A stretch of DNA of 64,000 nt, from assembly GCF_012275375.1 (NCBI RefSeq), contig NZ_JAAZQJ010000011.1, positions 62,001 to 126,000 on the forward strand, in the 5' to 3' direction. The stretch is from Dyella sp. SG609. GTDB lineage: Bacteria; Pseudomonadota; Gammaproteobacteria; Xanthomonadales; Rhodanobacteraceae. Below, piece by piece: positions 30,509-41,004 of the stretch. Position numbers and translations under genes: made by a program. Under the pieces are notes generated by a model. That model saw only the letters and a program-made list of their open reading frames with translations. It did no database searches and was not told the origin of the DNA. Positions within the stretch are counted from its first letter, which is position 1. Every line of letters starts with the position of its first letter.

Positions 30509-31054
30509 TCAGGGCGCGGCCGGGGCCGCCAGCCAGCGTTCCAGGGTGGCGGCGTCCAGGGCGCCGCGGCGTGCATCGAGGATGCGGCCGTTGCCGTCCA
30601 GCAGCACGCTGTACGGCAACACTTCGCCGACGTTGCCCAGCCGCAGCGAGGTGCTGGGACTTTCCAGCTGGCCGAGCAGGATGGGGTAGTTCACCGGATG
30701 GGCGGCCAGAAACGCGCGCGCCCGGGCCGGTTCGTCCATGGCGATGCCAATGATGATGGCGCCCTGTTCGCCGAATTTCGCCTGCGTCCTGGCCAGCGCC
30801 GGCATCTCGTCCAGGCAGGGGCCGCACCAGCTGGCCCAGAAGTTGAGCAGCACGCGGCGGCCATGGAACTCGGACAGGCGATGTTCCCTGCCGTCCAGCC
30901 CCGGCAGGGCCAGGTCCGGACGCATGTCGCCCACCTTCGCCGCCTGCACCCCGCCCGGCGCATGCGCCTGCCGGCTGGCGTGCTGCAGCCAGCCGCCCAG
31001 CGCGGCGACCAGCACCGCCGCGCCGAGGATCAGCCAGTTGCCGCGGCTGAGCAT
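30509..31054 (-). CDS. TlpA/ResA-like periplasmic thiol-disulfide oxidoreductase
   Basis: This 181-residue protein is anchored or exported by an N-terminal hydrophobic segment (GNWLILGAAVLVAALGGWL) and carries a redoxin domain. The redox motif is in NFWASWCGPCLDEMP (CGPC). The cis-Pro region appears as EVLPYSVLLDGNGRI. Its start codon overlaps the dsbD stop by one base (TAATG), so the two are coupled. DsbD probably keeps its cysteines reduced, perhaps for cytochrome c maturation or periplasmic repair. The client is not evident. Confidence 0.9.
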   Translation of the reverse strand: MLSRGNWLILGAAVLVAALGGWLQHASRQAHAPGGVQAAKVGDMRPDLALPGLDGREHRLSEFHGRRVLLNFWASWCGPCLDEMPALARTQAKFGEQGAIIIGIAMDEPARARAFLAAHPVNYPILLGQLESPSTSLRLGNVGEVLPYSVLLDGNGRILDARRGALDAATLERWLAAPAAP

Positions 31055-33258
31055 TACTTCGCCGCCTCGGTCAGTGCCTGCTCGACCAGGGAAGCGGTCA
31101 GCACCGTCGGCAGCTTGCGGCCTTCGCCGCCGTTCTTCGGGAACACCACGTACAGCGGCACGCCGGGCGTGTGGTACTGCTGCAGGAAGGCAGTGATGTC
31201 CGGGTCTTCGTTAGTCCAGTCGCCCTTCATATAGACGGCGCCGGTACGCTTGAGCAGGTCGTGGAAGGCGTCCGTGGCAAGCACGGCGTGCTCGTTGGCC
31301 TTGCAGGTGATGCACCAGTCGGCGGTCATGTCCACGAATACCGGGGTGCCGGCCTTGCGCAGCTCGGCCAGCTTGGCCGGGGTGAAGGCGACGGTGCCTT
31401 CCGCGGCGCTGGCGGCCGCCACCGGCGGCGGCAGATGCGCCAGGTAATACAGCGGCGCGAGCGCAAGCAGCAGCGGCAGCACGGCCAGGACACGCGCGCC
31501 GGCGCTGCGATAGCGGGCCCGCTCGAACCACCACAGCGCCATCGCCAGCATCACGCCCGCCACCAGCAGCAGGCCCACGGCGTCGGCGCCGCGCTGGTTG
31601 GCCAGCACCCAGGCCAGCCAGGCGGCGGCCAGGTACATCGGGAAGGCCAGCACCTGCTTGAGCGTGTCCATCCATGCGCCGGGCCGCGGCAGCAGGCGCG
31701 CCAGCGCCGGCACGTAGCCCACGGCGAGGAAGGGCAGGGCGAGACCCAAGCCCAGCATCACGAACACCAGCATCGCCTGCGCGGTCGGCGCGGCCAGCGC
31801 ATAAGCCAGCGCGCTGCCCATGAACGGCGCGGTGCAGGGGCTGGCCACCACCACCGCGAGCACGCCGGTGAAGAAATCGCCGGCCAGGCCCGCGCGGCTC
31901 GCCAGGCCGCTGCCGGTATTGCCCAGCGAGGCGCCGAACTGCACCACGCCGGACATCGACAGCGCCACCGCCAGCATCACCAGCGACAGCGTGGCCACCA
32001 CCAGCGGCTTCTGCAGCTGCGCGCCCCAGGCGGCTTTCAGCGACAGGATCACCAGGCCCAGCACCACGAAGCTCACCAGCACGCCGGCGGTATAGGCCAG
32101 CGCATGGCGGCGCCGGTGCGCGGGGCTCTCGCCGCTTTCGATCAGGCCGACCGCCTTGATCGACAGCACCGGCAGCACGCACGGCATCAGGTTCAGCACG
32201 AGGCCGCCGCCCAGGGCGAGCAGCAGGGCGGCCCACAGGCTCACGTCCAGCGCGGCGGCGGGGCGCGTTTCCGGCGCGGGGCCCGCCACGGTCTCGCCGG
32301 TGGCGACGGCGCCGCCGGCCAGGTCCACGGTGACCGCGCGCGACATCATCGGATAGCACAGTCCGCCGTCCTGGCAGCCCTGGAAGCTGGCTTCGACCGC
32401 CAGCTGCTTGAGCTTCGAAGTGTCGCCCTCGATCGCCACCGGCAGCTCGACCTGGTCGAAGTACACGGTGACGTTGCCGAAGTGCGGGTCCTGCTTGGTC
32501 GTGCCCTGCGGCCACTGCGGCTGGCCCAGCTTCAAGCCTGCGGCATTGAGATGCAGCGAAGTCTGGTCGCGGTACAGGTAATAGCCCTTGGGCATGGTCC
32601 AGCGCAGCAGCAGCTGGTTCGGCGAGCGGGCCAGGGCTTCGAAGCGGAACGCCTGCTCGGCCGGCAGCGGCGCGCTGTCGGTGCCGGGTGCGGCGCCCGG
32701 CGGCGTGCCGCCGAGTTGGGCGAGCGCGGCGCCCAGGGTCTGCGGCGCGGCGGCGTCGGCCTGCGCGGTGCCGGCGGGCAGCGGCAGGTCCAGCTGTTCG
32801 GTATGCGGCGGATAGCAGATCTTCGGCTCCACCTCGTGGCAGCCCTGGTAGCGCACGGCGATCTTCAGCCGCTGCGTGCCGGCGGCCACGGTGTAGGGCA
32901 CGGTGGCGTCCACTTCGTGGTGGTAGATCTCCACGTCGCCGAGGTATTCGTCGTGATGCCTGGCGCCGTCGGGCAGCTTCGCCTCGCCGGCGGTGATGCC
33001 TTCCGCCCCGGTGAACTTCATGCGGCCGCGATAGAGGTAGTAGTCCGGCGCGATGTCCCAGTGCAGCTTCAGCACACCCGGCGTGGAGGCGTCGGCCTTC
33101 AGCTTGTAGGCCTCGGTCACCGGCAGGATGCCGTCGTCGTCCTGCGCCAGGGCGTTGCCGATGCCGGACAGCAGCAGGGCCAGGCCAAGCAGGATAAGAG
33201 CGGGCCAGGCGAGGGCGGGGAAGCGCGCCGTCGGTCGGATCAGGCGGATCGGTTGCAT
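31054..33258 (-). CDS. dsbD: Thiol:disulfide interchange protein DsbD, with two tandem alpha-type domains
   Basis: This 734-residue inner-membrane protein passes electrons from cytosolic thioredoxin to periplasmic thiol proteins. A signal peptide ends near residue 39. Two DsbD-alpha-like domains follow, each with its own cysteine pair: YQGCHEVEPKICYPP (near 140) and FQGCQDGGLCYP (near 295). The eight-helix beta domain has NLMPCVLPVLSIKA and ASPCTAPFMGSALAYAL. The C-terminal gamma thioredoxin domain has MTADWCITCKANE. E. coli DsbD has one alpha domain and about 565 residues, so the N-terminal duplication is notable. It is coupled to the TlpA-like gene. Confidence 0.96.
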   Translation of the reverse strand: MQPIRLIRPTARFPALAWPALILLGLALLLSGIGNALAQDDDGILPVTEAYKLKADASTPGVLKLHWDIAPDYYLYRGRMKFTGAEGITAGEAKLPDGARHHDEYLGDVEIYHHEVDATVPYTVAAGTQRLKIAVRYQGCHEVEPKICYPPHTEQLDLPLPAGTAQADAAAPQTLGAALAQLGGTPPGAAPGTDSAPLPAEQAFRFEALARSPNQLLLRWTMPKGYYLYRDQTSLHLNAAGLKLGQPQWPQGTTKQDPHFGNVTVYFDQVELPVAIEGDTSKLKQLAVEASFQGCQDGGLCYPMMSRAVTVDLAGGAVATGETVAGPAPETRPAAALDVSLWAALLLALGGGLVLNLMPCVLPVLSIKAVGLIESGESPAHRRRHALAYTAGVLVSFVVLGLVILSLKAAWGAQLQKPLVVATLSLVMLAVALSMSGVVQFGASLGNTGSGLASRAGLAGDFFTGVLAVVVASPCTAPFMGSALAYALAAPTAQAMLVFVMLGLGLALPFLAVGYVPALARLLPRPGAWMDTLKQVLAFPMYLAAAWLAWVLANQRGADAVGLLLVAGVMLAMALWWFERARYRSAGARVLAVLPLLLALAPLYYLAHLPPPVAAASAAEGTVAFTPAKLAELRKAGTPVFVDMTADWCITCKANEHAVLATDAFHDLLKRTGAVYMKGDWTNEDPDITAFLQQYHTPGVPLYVVFPKNGGEGRKLPTVLTASLVEQALTEAAK

Positions 33259-33361
33259 TGCGGCTCCAGCGAAGGGCGTGCCCGGCGCGGGGACGCGGGC
33301 GATCTCGGATTATGGCGCAGCCGGCCTGCGCAGCGCCGGCCGGGGGAGGACAGCGGGGACG

Positions 33362-34276
33362 TCAGGCTTGTTCCGGCGTGGCCGCGGGAAGGCTGCGCGG
33401 GCGGATCAGCCCCGTGGTCAGCGCCACGCCGAGCAGGATCACCACGCAGCCGCCGGCCATCGACAAGGTGACCGGCTCGCCCAGGAACATCAGCCCCCAC
33501 AGCGCGCCGAACACCGGAATCAGGTACAGCACCGCCAGCGTGCGGGTCGCACCGACGCGCGCCATCAGGCGGTAGAAGAGCACGTAGGCCAGCGAGGTAC
33601 AGGCGGCGGCCAGGCCGAACATGGCGAACCAGGCCTGCGCGCCCGGCATCTTGGCCGGCCACAGCCACACCGTGAGCGGCAGCAGCGCGATGGCCGCGGC
33701 CAGCTGGCTGCCGGTAGCCACCGCCAGCGGCGACACGCCGCGCAGGCGGCGCTGGCCGTAATGCGCGCCGAAGGCATAGCAGACGTTGGCGCCGACGCAG
33801 GCCGCCATGGCCCAGGCCGAACCGCCGCCATGGCCGAAACCCACGCTGCCGGCGATCAGCCACACCACACCGGCAAAACCCACGGCCAGGCCGGCGGTGC
33901 GCGCGCCGTCCAGCTTCTCGCCCAGCCACAGCCAGCCCGACAGCGCCACCAGCAGCGGCCCGATCGCGTCGGAAATGGCCGACACGCCCGCCGGCAAGCT
34001 TATCGCCGCGTAGGAGAACAGCACGAACGGCAGCGCCGAATTGCTCATGCCCACCACCACGATCGGCCGCCAATGCCGGCGCATCTCGGCCAGCCGCTCG
34101 CGCGAAGCCAGCAGCGGCAGCGAGCACAGCGCCGCGCCGATCGCGCGCAGCCCGGCCAGCGCCATGCCGCCGAACTGGTCCGCGCCCATGCGCATGAACA
34201 GGAACGACGCGCCCCACAGGGCACCCAGCAAGAGCAGCGCGGCGAGATCGGATTTCTTCATGGCGTGAGGGCTCAT
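33362..34276 (-). CDS. EamA-family (DMT) transporter
   Basis: This protein of about 300 residues has ten predicted hydrophobic helices in two EamA repeats: ALLLLGALWGASFLFMRMGA in the first, and ACTSLAYVLFYRLMARVGAT with LYLIPVFGALWGLMFLGEPV in the second. This is typical of drug/metabolite exporters (RhaT/YdcZ-like superfamily). Two starts are possible, at 34276 (MSPHAMKK) or 34261 (MKKSDL); the second gives the more usual N-terminus, and neither has a clear ribosome site. It is the first gene of the accessory block between dsbD and cutA. The substrate is unknown. Confidence 0.92.
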   Translation of the reverse strand: MSPHAMKKSDLAALLLLGALWGASFLFMRMGADQFGGMALAGLRAIGAALCSLPLLASRERLAEMRRHWRPIVVVGMSNSALPFVLFSYAAISLPAGVSAISDAIGPLLVALSGWLWLGEKLDGARTAGLAVGFAGVVWLIAGSVGFGHGGGSAWAMAACVGANVCYAFGAHYGQRRLRGVSPLAVATGSQLAAAIALLPLTVWLWPAKMPGAQAWFAMFGLAAACTSLAYVLFYRLMARVGATRTLAVLYLIPVFGALWGLMFLGEPVTLSMAGGCVVILLGVALTTGLIRPRSLPAATPEQA

Positions 34277-34303
34277 GGTGAAAGAGGGAAGTTGGAAGCT
34301 TGA

Positions 34304-34425
34304 GCCCCTCTCCCACCGGGAGAGGGGTTGGGGTGAGGGTTCGGCCGGAGCGCAAGAGTGATGTGCATCGCTCCGACCGAACCCTCATCCGGCTGCCGCC
34401 ACCTTCTCCCGGCGGGAGAAGGATT
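34304..34425. repeat. REP-like long inverted repeat, family B, copy 3
   Basis: The left arm (CCCCTCTCCCACCGGGAGAG, then TTGGGGTGAGGGTTCGG) pairs with the right arm (CCGAACCCTCATCC ... CTTCTCCCGGCGGGAGAAGG). Its central hairpin (CGGAGCG ... CGCTCCG) matches that of copy 2 apart from small changes. It lies between two minus-strand genes, the GST and the EamA transporter. Confidence 0.82.
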
Positions 34426-34443
34426 TCTTCGTGGAGTTTCCTA

Positions 34444-35145
34444 TCAAGGCACGGTCGCTGATTTGCCCTGCCCGAACAGCACCTGCCGCTCCGCTTCCGT
34501 CAGCGCATGCTTCGGCGCGTACGCGTTTTCCACGCCTTCGTAGGTACGCAGCGTGGCGGGACGCGCCGCCATCGTGCGGAACCAGCGGAACAGGTTCGGA
34601 AACTGCTCCAGGTCCTGCCCATGTGCTTCGTGCGGAACGATCCATGGGTAACAGGCGATGTCGGCGATGGAGAATTCGCCGGCGATGAACTCGCGCCCTT
34701 CCAGCCGGCGATCGAGCACGCCGTACAGGCGGTGCACTTCGCGGGTGTAGCGGTCGATCGCGTAGGGCAGCTTCTCCGGCGCGTACACATTGAAGTGCCC
34801 GATCTGCCCGGCCATCGGACCCAGGCCGGCCATCTGCCAGAACAGCCACTGCAGCACCTCGGTGCGGCCGCGCAGGTCCGACGGGATCAGGCGGCCGGTC
34901 TTCTCGGCGAGGTAAAGCATGATCGCGCCCGATTCGAACATCGTGAGCGGCGCGCCGCCGTCGGCGGGCTCGTGGTCGACGATGGCCGGGATCTTGTTGT
35001 TCGGCGAAACGGCCAGGAACGCCGGCTTGAACTGCTCGCCCTTGCTCAGGCTGACCGGGACCAGGCGGTAGGGAATACCGGCCTCTTCCAGGAACAGGCG
35101 GGCTTTCAGGCCATTGGGGGTGGCGGCGTAGTAGAGCTCGATCAT
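34444..35145 (-). CDS. Nu-class-like glutathione S-transferase (YfcG-type disulfide oxidoreductase)
   Basis: This 233-residue protein has an N-terminal thioredoxin fold (MIELYYAATPNGLKARLFLE) with the TPNG motif seen in YghU/YfcG-type glutathione-dependent disulfide-bond reductases. The conserved NNKIPAIVD and FESGAIMLYLAEKTG follow, and then a helical C-terminal domain (EFSIADIACYPWI). The ATG at MIELYYA is chosen by homology; upstream in-frame sequence overlaps the operator of the next gene. It is divergent from the MocR-type regulator and may be one of its targets. Substrate unknown. Confidence 0.92.
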   Translation of the reverse strand: MIELYYAATPNGLKARLFLEEAGIPYRLVPVSLSKGEQFKPAFLAVSPNNKIPAIVDHEPADGGAPLTMFESGAIMLYLAEKTGRLIPSDLRGRTEVLQWLFWQMAGLGPMAGQIGHFNVYAPEKLPYAIDRYTREVHRLYGVLDRRLEGREFIAGEFSIADIACYPWIVPHEAHGQDLEQFPNLFRWFRTMAARPATLRTYEGVENAYAPKHALTEAERQVLFGQGKSATVP

Positions 35146-35208
35146 GGCGGCGGCCTTAAGCGGGAATGGCGACGGGTGCAGGCTAGGTCGTTCGATGGTC
35201 TGGCAAAA

Positions 35209-35237
35209 GGACCACAATGCGACAATTATTGGGGTCC
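35209..35237. promoter_or_regulatory. Operator-like inverted repeat at the MocR gene
   Basis: GGACCACAAT (35209-35218) and ATTGGGGTCC (35228-35237) form an inverted repeat with nine of ten matching positions and a 9-base spacer. An extra TGGTC half-site lies at 35196-35200. It sits between the divergent GST and MocR-type genes, ending 17 bases before the MocR start. The same GGACCAC half-site reappears at 36742-36748 and inverted at 36727-36733. Confidence 0.6.
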
Positions 35238-35254
35238 ACTTTGCGGGGCAGGCC

Positions 35255-36697
35255 ATGGTTCATCCGTTCGAGTTCCCGCTGGAGCTGCCGGCCAAGGGAT
35301 CGCGCCAGCGGCAGGCCGCGCTGCATGCGCAACTGCGCGCGGCGATCCTGGACGGCCGCCTGAAACCCGGCCTGCGGCTGCCCGCCACGCGCGAACTGGC
35401 CCAGGCGCTGCAGCTGTCGCGCAACACCGTGGTGGCGGCCTACGACCTGCTGCTGAGCGAGGGCTATGTGGTCGCGCGGCGCGGCGCCGGCAACTACGTG
35501 GCCGACCTGATGGAACGCCGCGCCCGCGCGCGCTCCACCGCGGCCGAGGCCGGCGGCGACCGCCGACTGGCGCCGTACTGGCGCGAGGCGCGCCCGCCCG
35601 CGCCGTCGCCACCGCCGGGCGCGTTCGCCTACGATTTCCGCCTGGGCGTGCCGGATACGCGGCAGTTTCCGTTCGAGGTGTGGCGCCGGCTGTCGGCACG
35701 TGCGCTGCGCGGCGTGTCGCGGTTGCCGTCGATGTCGGGGCAGTCGCGCGGGCGGCCGGTGCTGCGCGAGGCGATCGCGCAGCATGTGTCGTTCGCGCGC
35801 GCGGTGGCCTGCGACCCGGACGACGTGATGGTGACCAGCGGCGCGCAGCAGGCCTTCGACCTGCTGGCGCGCGTGCTGGTGACGCCGGGACGCACCGTGG
35901 TCGCGGTAGAGGATCCTGGCTATACGCCACTGCGCGCGGCGTTTGCCGCGGCGGGCGCCAAGGTGGTGCCGGTGCCGGTGGATGGCGAAGGCATCGTGGT
36001 GGAACGGATTCCCGCCGAGGCGCGGGTGATCTACGTGACGCCGTCGCATCAGTTCCCGCTGGGCATGTCGATGTCGCCGCGCCGCCGCGCGGAGCTGCTG
36101 GCGCATGCCGCGGCACGCGGCGCCACGGTGATCGAGGACGACTACGACGGCGAATTCCGCTACGGCGGGCGGCCGCTGGATGCGCTGCAGACGCTCGATC
36201 GCGAAGGCTCGGTCTGCTACGTCGGCACTTTTTCCAAATGCCTGTTCCCCGCGCTGCGCATCGGCTACGTGGTGGCGCCGCCATGGCTGCTGCCGGCGCT
36301 GGCGGCGGCGAAGGAACTGGCCGACTGGCATTGCGACGTGCCCGCGCAGGACACGCTGGCGGCCTTCATTGCCGAGGGACATCTGGCGCGCCATGTGCGG
36401 CGCATGCGCAACGTCTATGCGGAGCGGCGCGAGGCCTTGCTCGACGCGCTGGCGCGCCATGGACTGGAAGCCTGGCCTTCCGACGCCGGGCTGCATCTGT
36501 CCGCCAGGCTGCCGGCCAAGCTGCGTACGGATGTGCTGGTCGAACAGGCGGCCGGGCAGGGCGTGCGCATCGAAGGCCTGGATGGCTATACGTTCGGGCG
36601 CGTCGCCTCCAACGGCCTGGCGCTGGGCTATGGGCTGATGGAGACCCGGCGCATGGAGGAGGCGGTGCGCCGCATCGCGCGGCTGCTGCCGCGCTGA
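35255..36697 (+). CDS. MocR/PdxR-type regulator (GntR helix-turn-helix fused to aminotransferase-like domain)
   Basis: This 480-residue protein has an N-terminal GntR-type winged helix (AALHAQLRAAILDGRLKPG, LPATRELAQALQLSRNTVVA, SEGYVVARRGAGNYV). A fold-type I aminotransferase-like domain follows, with VMVTSGAQQAFDLLARVL, VIEDDYDGEFRY and the PLP-lysine region GTFSKCLFPALRIGYV (SFSK-like TFSK). Such proteins sense pyridoxal phosphate or an amino-compound aldimine and regulate neighbouring genes. It is divergent from a GST gene and upstream of a double-thioredoxin gene. GGACC half-sites flank it on both sides. The effector is not known. Confidence 0.94.
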   Translation: MVHPFEFPLELPAKGSRQRQAALHAQLRAAILDGRLKPGLRLPATRELAQALQLSRNTVVAAYDLLLSEGYVVARRGAGNYVADLMERRARARSTAAEAGGDRRLAPYWREARPPAPSPPPGAFAYDFRLGVPDTRQFPFEVWRRLSARALRGVSRLPSMSGQSRGRPVLREAIAQHVSFARAVACDPDDVMVTSGAQQAFDLLARVLVTPGRTVVAVEDPGYTPLRAAFAAAGAKVVPVPVDGEGIVVERIPAEARVIYVTPSHQFPLGMSMSPRRRAELLAHAAARGATVIEDDYDGEFRYGGRPLDALQTLDREGSVCYVGTFSKCLFPALRIGYVVAPPWLLPALAAAKELADWHCDVPAQDTLAAFIAEGHLARHVRRMRNVYAERREALLDALARHGLEAWPSDAGLHLSARLPAKLRTDVLVEQAAGQGVRIEGLDGYTFGRVASNGLALGYGLMETRRMEEAVRRIARLLPR

Positions 36698-36726
36698 GCG
36701 AAGTGGTCCCCAAGCATTGGCCGGAA

Positions 36727-36748
36727 GTGGTCCTTAAAACCGGACCAC
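36727..36748. promoter_or_regulatory. Inverted repeat of GTGGTCC/GGACCAC, probable MocR-type site
   Basis: GTGGTCC (36727-36733) and GGACCAC (36742-36748) are perfect inverted halves eight bases apart. A further GTGGTCC lies at 36703-36709. The site is between the MocR-type gene and the double-thioredoxin gene, so that gene may be under the same regulator. It could alternatively fold as a short terminator-like hairpin, but no T-run follows. Confidence 0.55.
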
Positions 36749-36793
36749 CGGAAGCGGAGCATGGCGCCCACTCTCAGCCTGGATCTCCCCGCC

Positions 36794-37807
36794 ATGCATC
36801 GCTTCCTCCTTTGCGGTTTCCTCCTGCTGGGCCTGGCCGCCGCGCCGGCCTGGGCGCAATCCGGCCAGCAGCGCGCCGAAGCCGCCGGCAAGAGCCTGGT
36901 CGGCCAGCCGGCGCCGCGCGTCACCGTGAAGACCATCGACGGCAAGACCATCGATCTGGCCAGCCTGTACGGCAAGCAGGCGGTGTATCTGAAGTTCTGG
37001 GCCACCTGGTGCGTGCCCTGCCGCGAGCAGATGCCGCATCTGAAGAAGACCTACGAGGAAGCCGGCCCCGACCTGGCGGTGATCGCCATCAGCGTCGGCT
37101 TCGACGAAACCATCGAAGACGTGCGCAAGTACCGCGACGAGATGGGCCTGAAGATGCCGCTGGTGTTCGACGACGGCTCGCTGGGCGAGGCCTTCCATCT
37201 GCGCGTGACGCCGCAGCACGTGGTGATCGGGCGCGACGGCCGCATCCTCTACGTCGGCCACGAGGCGAACGCCAGGCTCGATGCCGCGTTGCAGGCGGCG
37301 CGCGGCAGCAGCGGCGTGGCCGCGGCCGGCGCGGCGGCGCCGAAGCAGGAGGCGCATTACGACACCGGCGACCGCGTACCCGCGTTCGACGCCGCCATGC
37401 TGGACGGCAAGCATCTGTCGCTGCCGGAAGCAGGCAAGCCGACGGCGCTGGTGTTCCTGTCGCCCTGGTGCGAGTCCTACCTGGCGACCAGCCGGCCCGA
37501 GCTTTCCAGGAGCTGCCGCGCGATGCGCGAACAGGTCGGCGCGCTGTCGGCGCATGACACGAAGCTGCGCTGGGTCGGCGTCGCTTCCGGCCTGTGGGCC
37601 GCGCACGACGAGCTGGTGAAGTACCGCGACGAGCACCGCATCGGCATGCCGCTGACCTTGGACGATTCGGGCGCGCTGTTCCGCCGCTTCCGCGTGACCC
37701 ACGTGCCGACGGTGCTGCTGTTCGATGCGCAGGGGCGCATCACCGCCCGCGTCGAGCAGGCCGGGGCGCCGCTGAATCAGGCGCTCAAGACTTTGACCGC
37801 GCGTTGA
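36794..37807 (+). CDS. Exported protein with two tandem thioredoxin-like domains, second one degenerate
   Basis: This 337-residue protein has a signal peptide (HRFLLCGFLLLGLAAAPAWA) and two redoxin domains. The first carries FWATWCVPCREQMPHL with the CVPC pair at Cys73 and Cys76. After an Ala-rich linker (about 172-192), the second repeats the fold (VPAFDAAMLDGKHLSL, FLSPWCESYLATS, THVPTVLLFDAQGRI). Its motif is Cys226-Glu-Ser-Tyr, so the second cysteine is lost and this domain cannot cycle as a normal CXXC. An alternative start 33 bases upstream would add eleven residues. It follows the MocR-type gene and precedes the cupin gene by 11 bases. The client is unknown. Confidence 0.88.
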   Translation: MHRFLLCGFLLLGLAAAPAWAQSGQQRAEAAGKSLVGQPAPRVTVKTIDGKTIDLASLYGKQAVYLKFWATWCVPCREQMPHLKKTYEEAGPDLAVIAISVGFDETIEDVRKYRDEMGLKMPLVFDDGSLGEAFHLRVTPQHVVIGRDGRILYVGHEANARLDAALQAARGSSGVAAAGAAAPKQEAHYDTGDRVPAFDAAMLDGKHLSLPEAGKPTALVFLSPWCESYLATSRPELSRSCRAMREQVGALSAHDTKLRWVGVASGLWAAHDELVKYRDEHRIGMPLTLDDSGALFRRFRVTHVPTVLLFDAQGRITARVEQAGAPLNQALKTLTAR

Positions 37808-38219
37808 GGGAGGCCGCCATGTCCACCTTGCTTCGCTGTGTTTTCGCGCTTGGGCTCGTCGCCGGCGTCGCTCTGCCGGCGTTGGCGGCCGAGGAACATC
37901 CGCTGCTCACCGCGCCACTGACTCAGGCGCCCGGCAAGAAATTGGTCGCGCTGACCGTCACCTTCGCCCCCGGCCAGCAGTCCAAGCCACACCATCACGA
38001 GGCCGACGCCTTCGTCTACATGCTGTCCGGCCGCGTGCGCAGCCAGGTCGACCGCGAGCCGGCGCGGGAATACGGCCCCGGCGAGAGCTGGTTCGAGCCG
38101 GCCGGGGCGCATCACCTGGGCACGGCGAATGTCAGCGGCACGGAGCCGGCGACTTTCCTGGTGGTGTTCGTGGCCCGGCCGGATGCCCGGCTGACCGTGC
38201 CGGAGCAGGCGGCGCCAGA

Positions 38220-40768
<2,549 letters not shown>

Positions 40769-40798
40769 TCCGCCCCATCTGTTGTCAGCTTCGAGGAG

Positions 40799-40828
40799 AA
40801 CCCCGCCTTGTGCGGGGTTTTCTTTTTG
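40799..40828 (+). terminator. Intrinsic terminator of groESL
   Basis: AACCCCGC (40799-40806) pairs with GCGGGGTT (40812-40819) around a 5-base loop, followed by a T-rich tail (TTTCTTTTT). It starts 30 bases after the groEL stop codon. Confidence 0.92.
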
Positions 40829-40985
40829 GGGCCGCGGGGGCGAGAGCAGAGGGATGTCGTCTGATATTGGCCATCCAGCGAGGGGCAGGATCGGCCGTAC
40901 TCCATATCATTGGTCGCCTTGTACATGGCGCCAAAGCGCCTCTATATTGTAGGTAGACTTTAATATGGAAAGAGAATCCATCCTT

Positions 40986-41004
40986 ATGCAAGTTTGCCTT
41001 GCAT
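40986..41004. promoter_or_regulatory. Inverted repeat overlapping the fic start codon
   Basis: ATGCAAG (40986-40992) and CTTGCAT (40998-41004) are perfect inverted halves five bases apart, and the right half contains the first two bases of the fic ATG. The stretch upstream (about 40940-41000) is markedly AT-rich. It may be an operator for autoregulation or an mRNA hairpin limiting initiation. No clear -35/-10 pair is visible. Confidence 0.5.

Noticed and set aside
31171..33471. A 766-codon plus-strand frame opposite dsbD
   Set aside because: Gln/His/Arg-rich shadow of dsbD with no domain or ribosome site.
34507..37557. A 1016-codon plus-strand frame across the GST and MocR genes
   Set aside because: It crosses the start of one clear gene and another frame of the next, and its translation is Arg/Ala/Gly shadow sequence.
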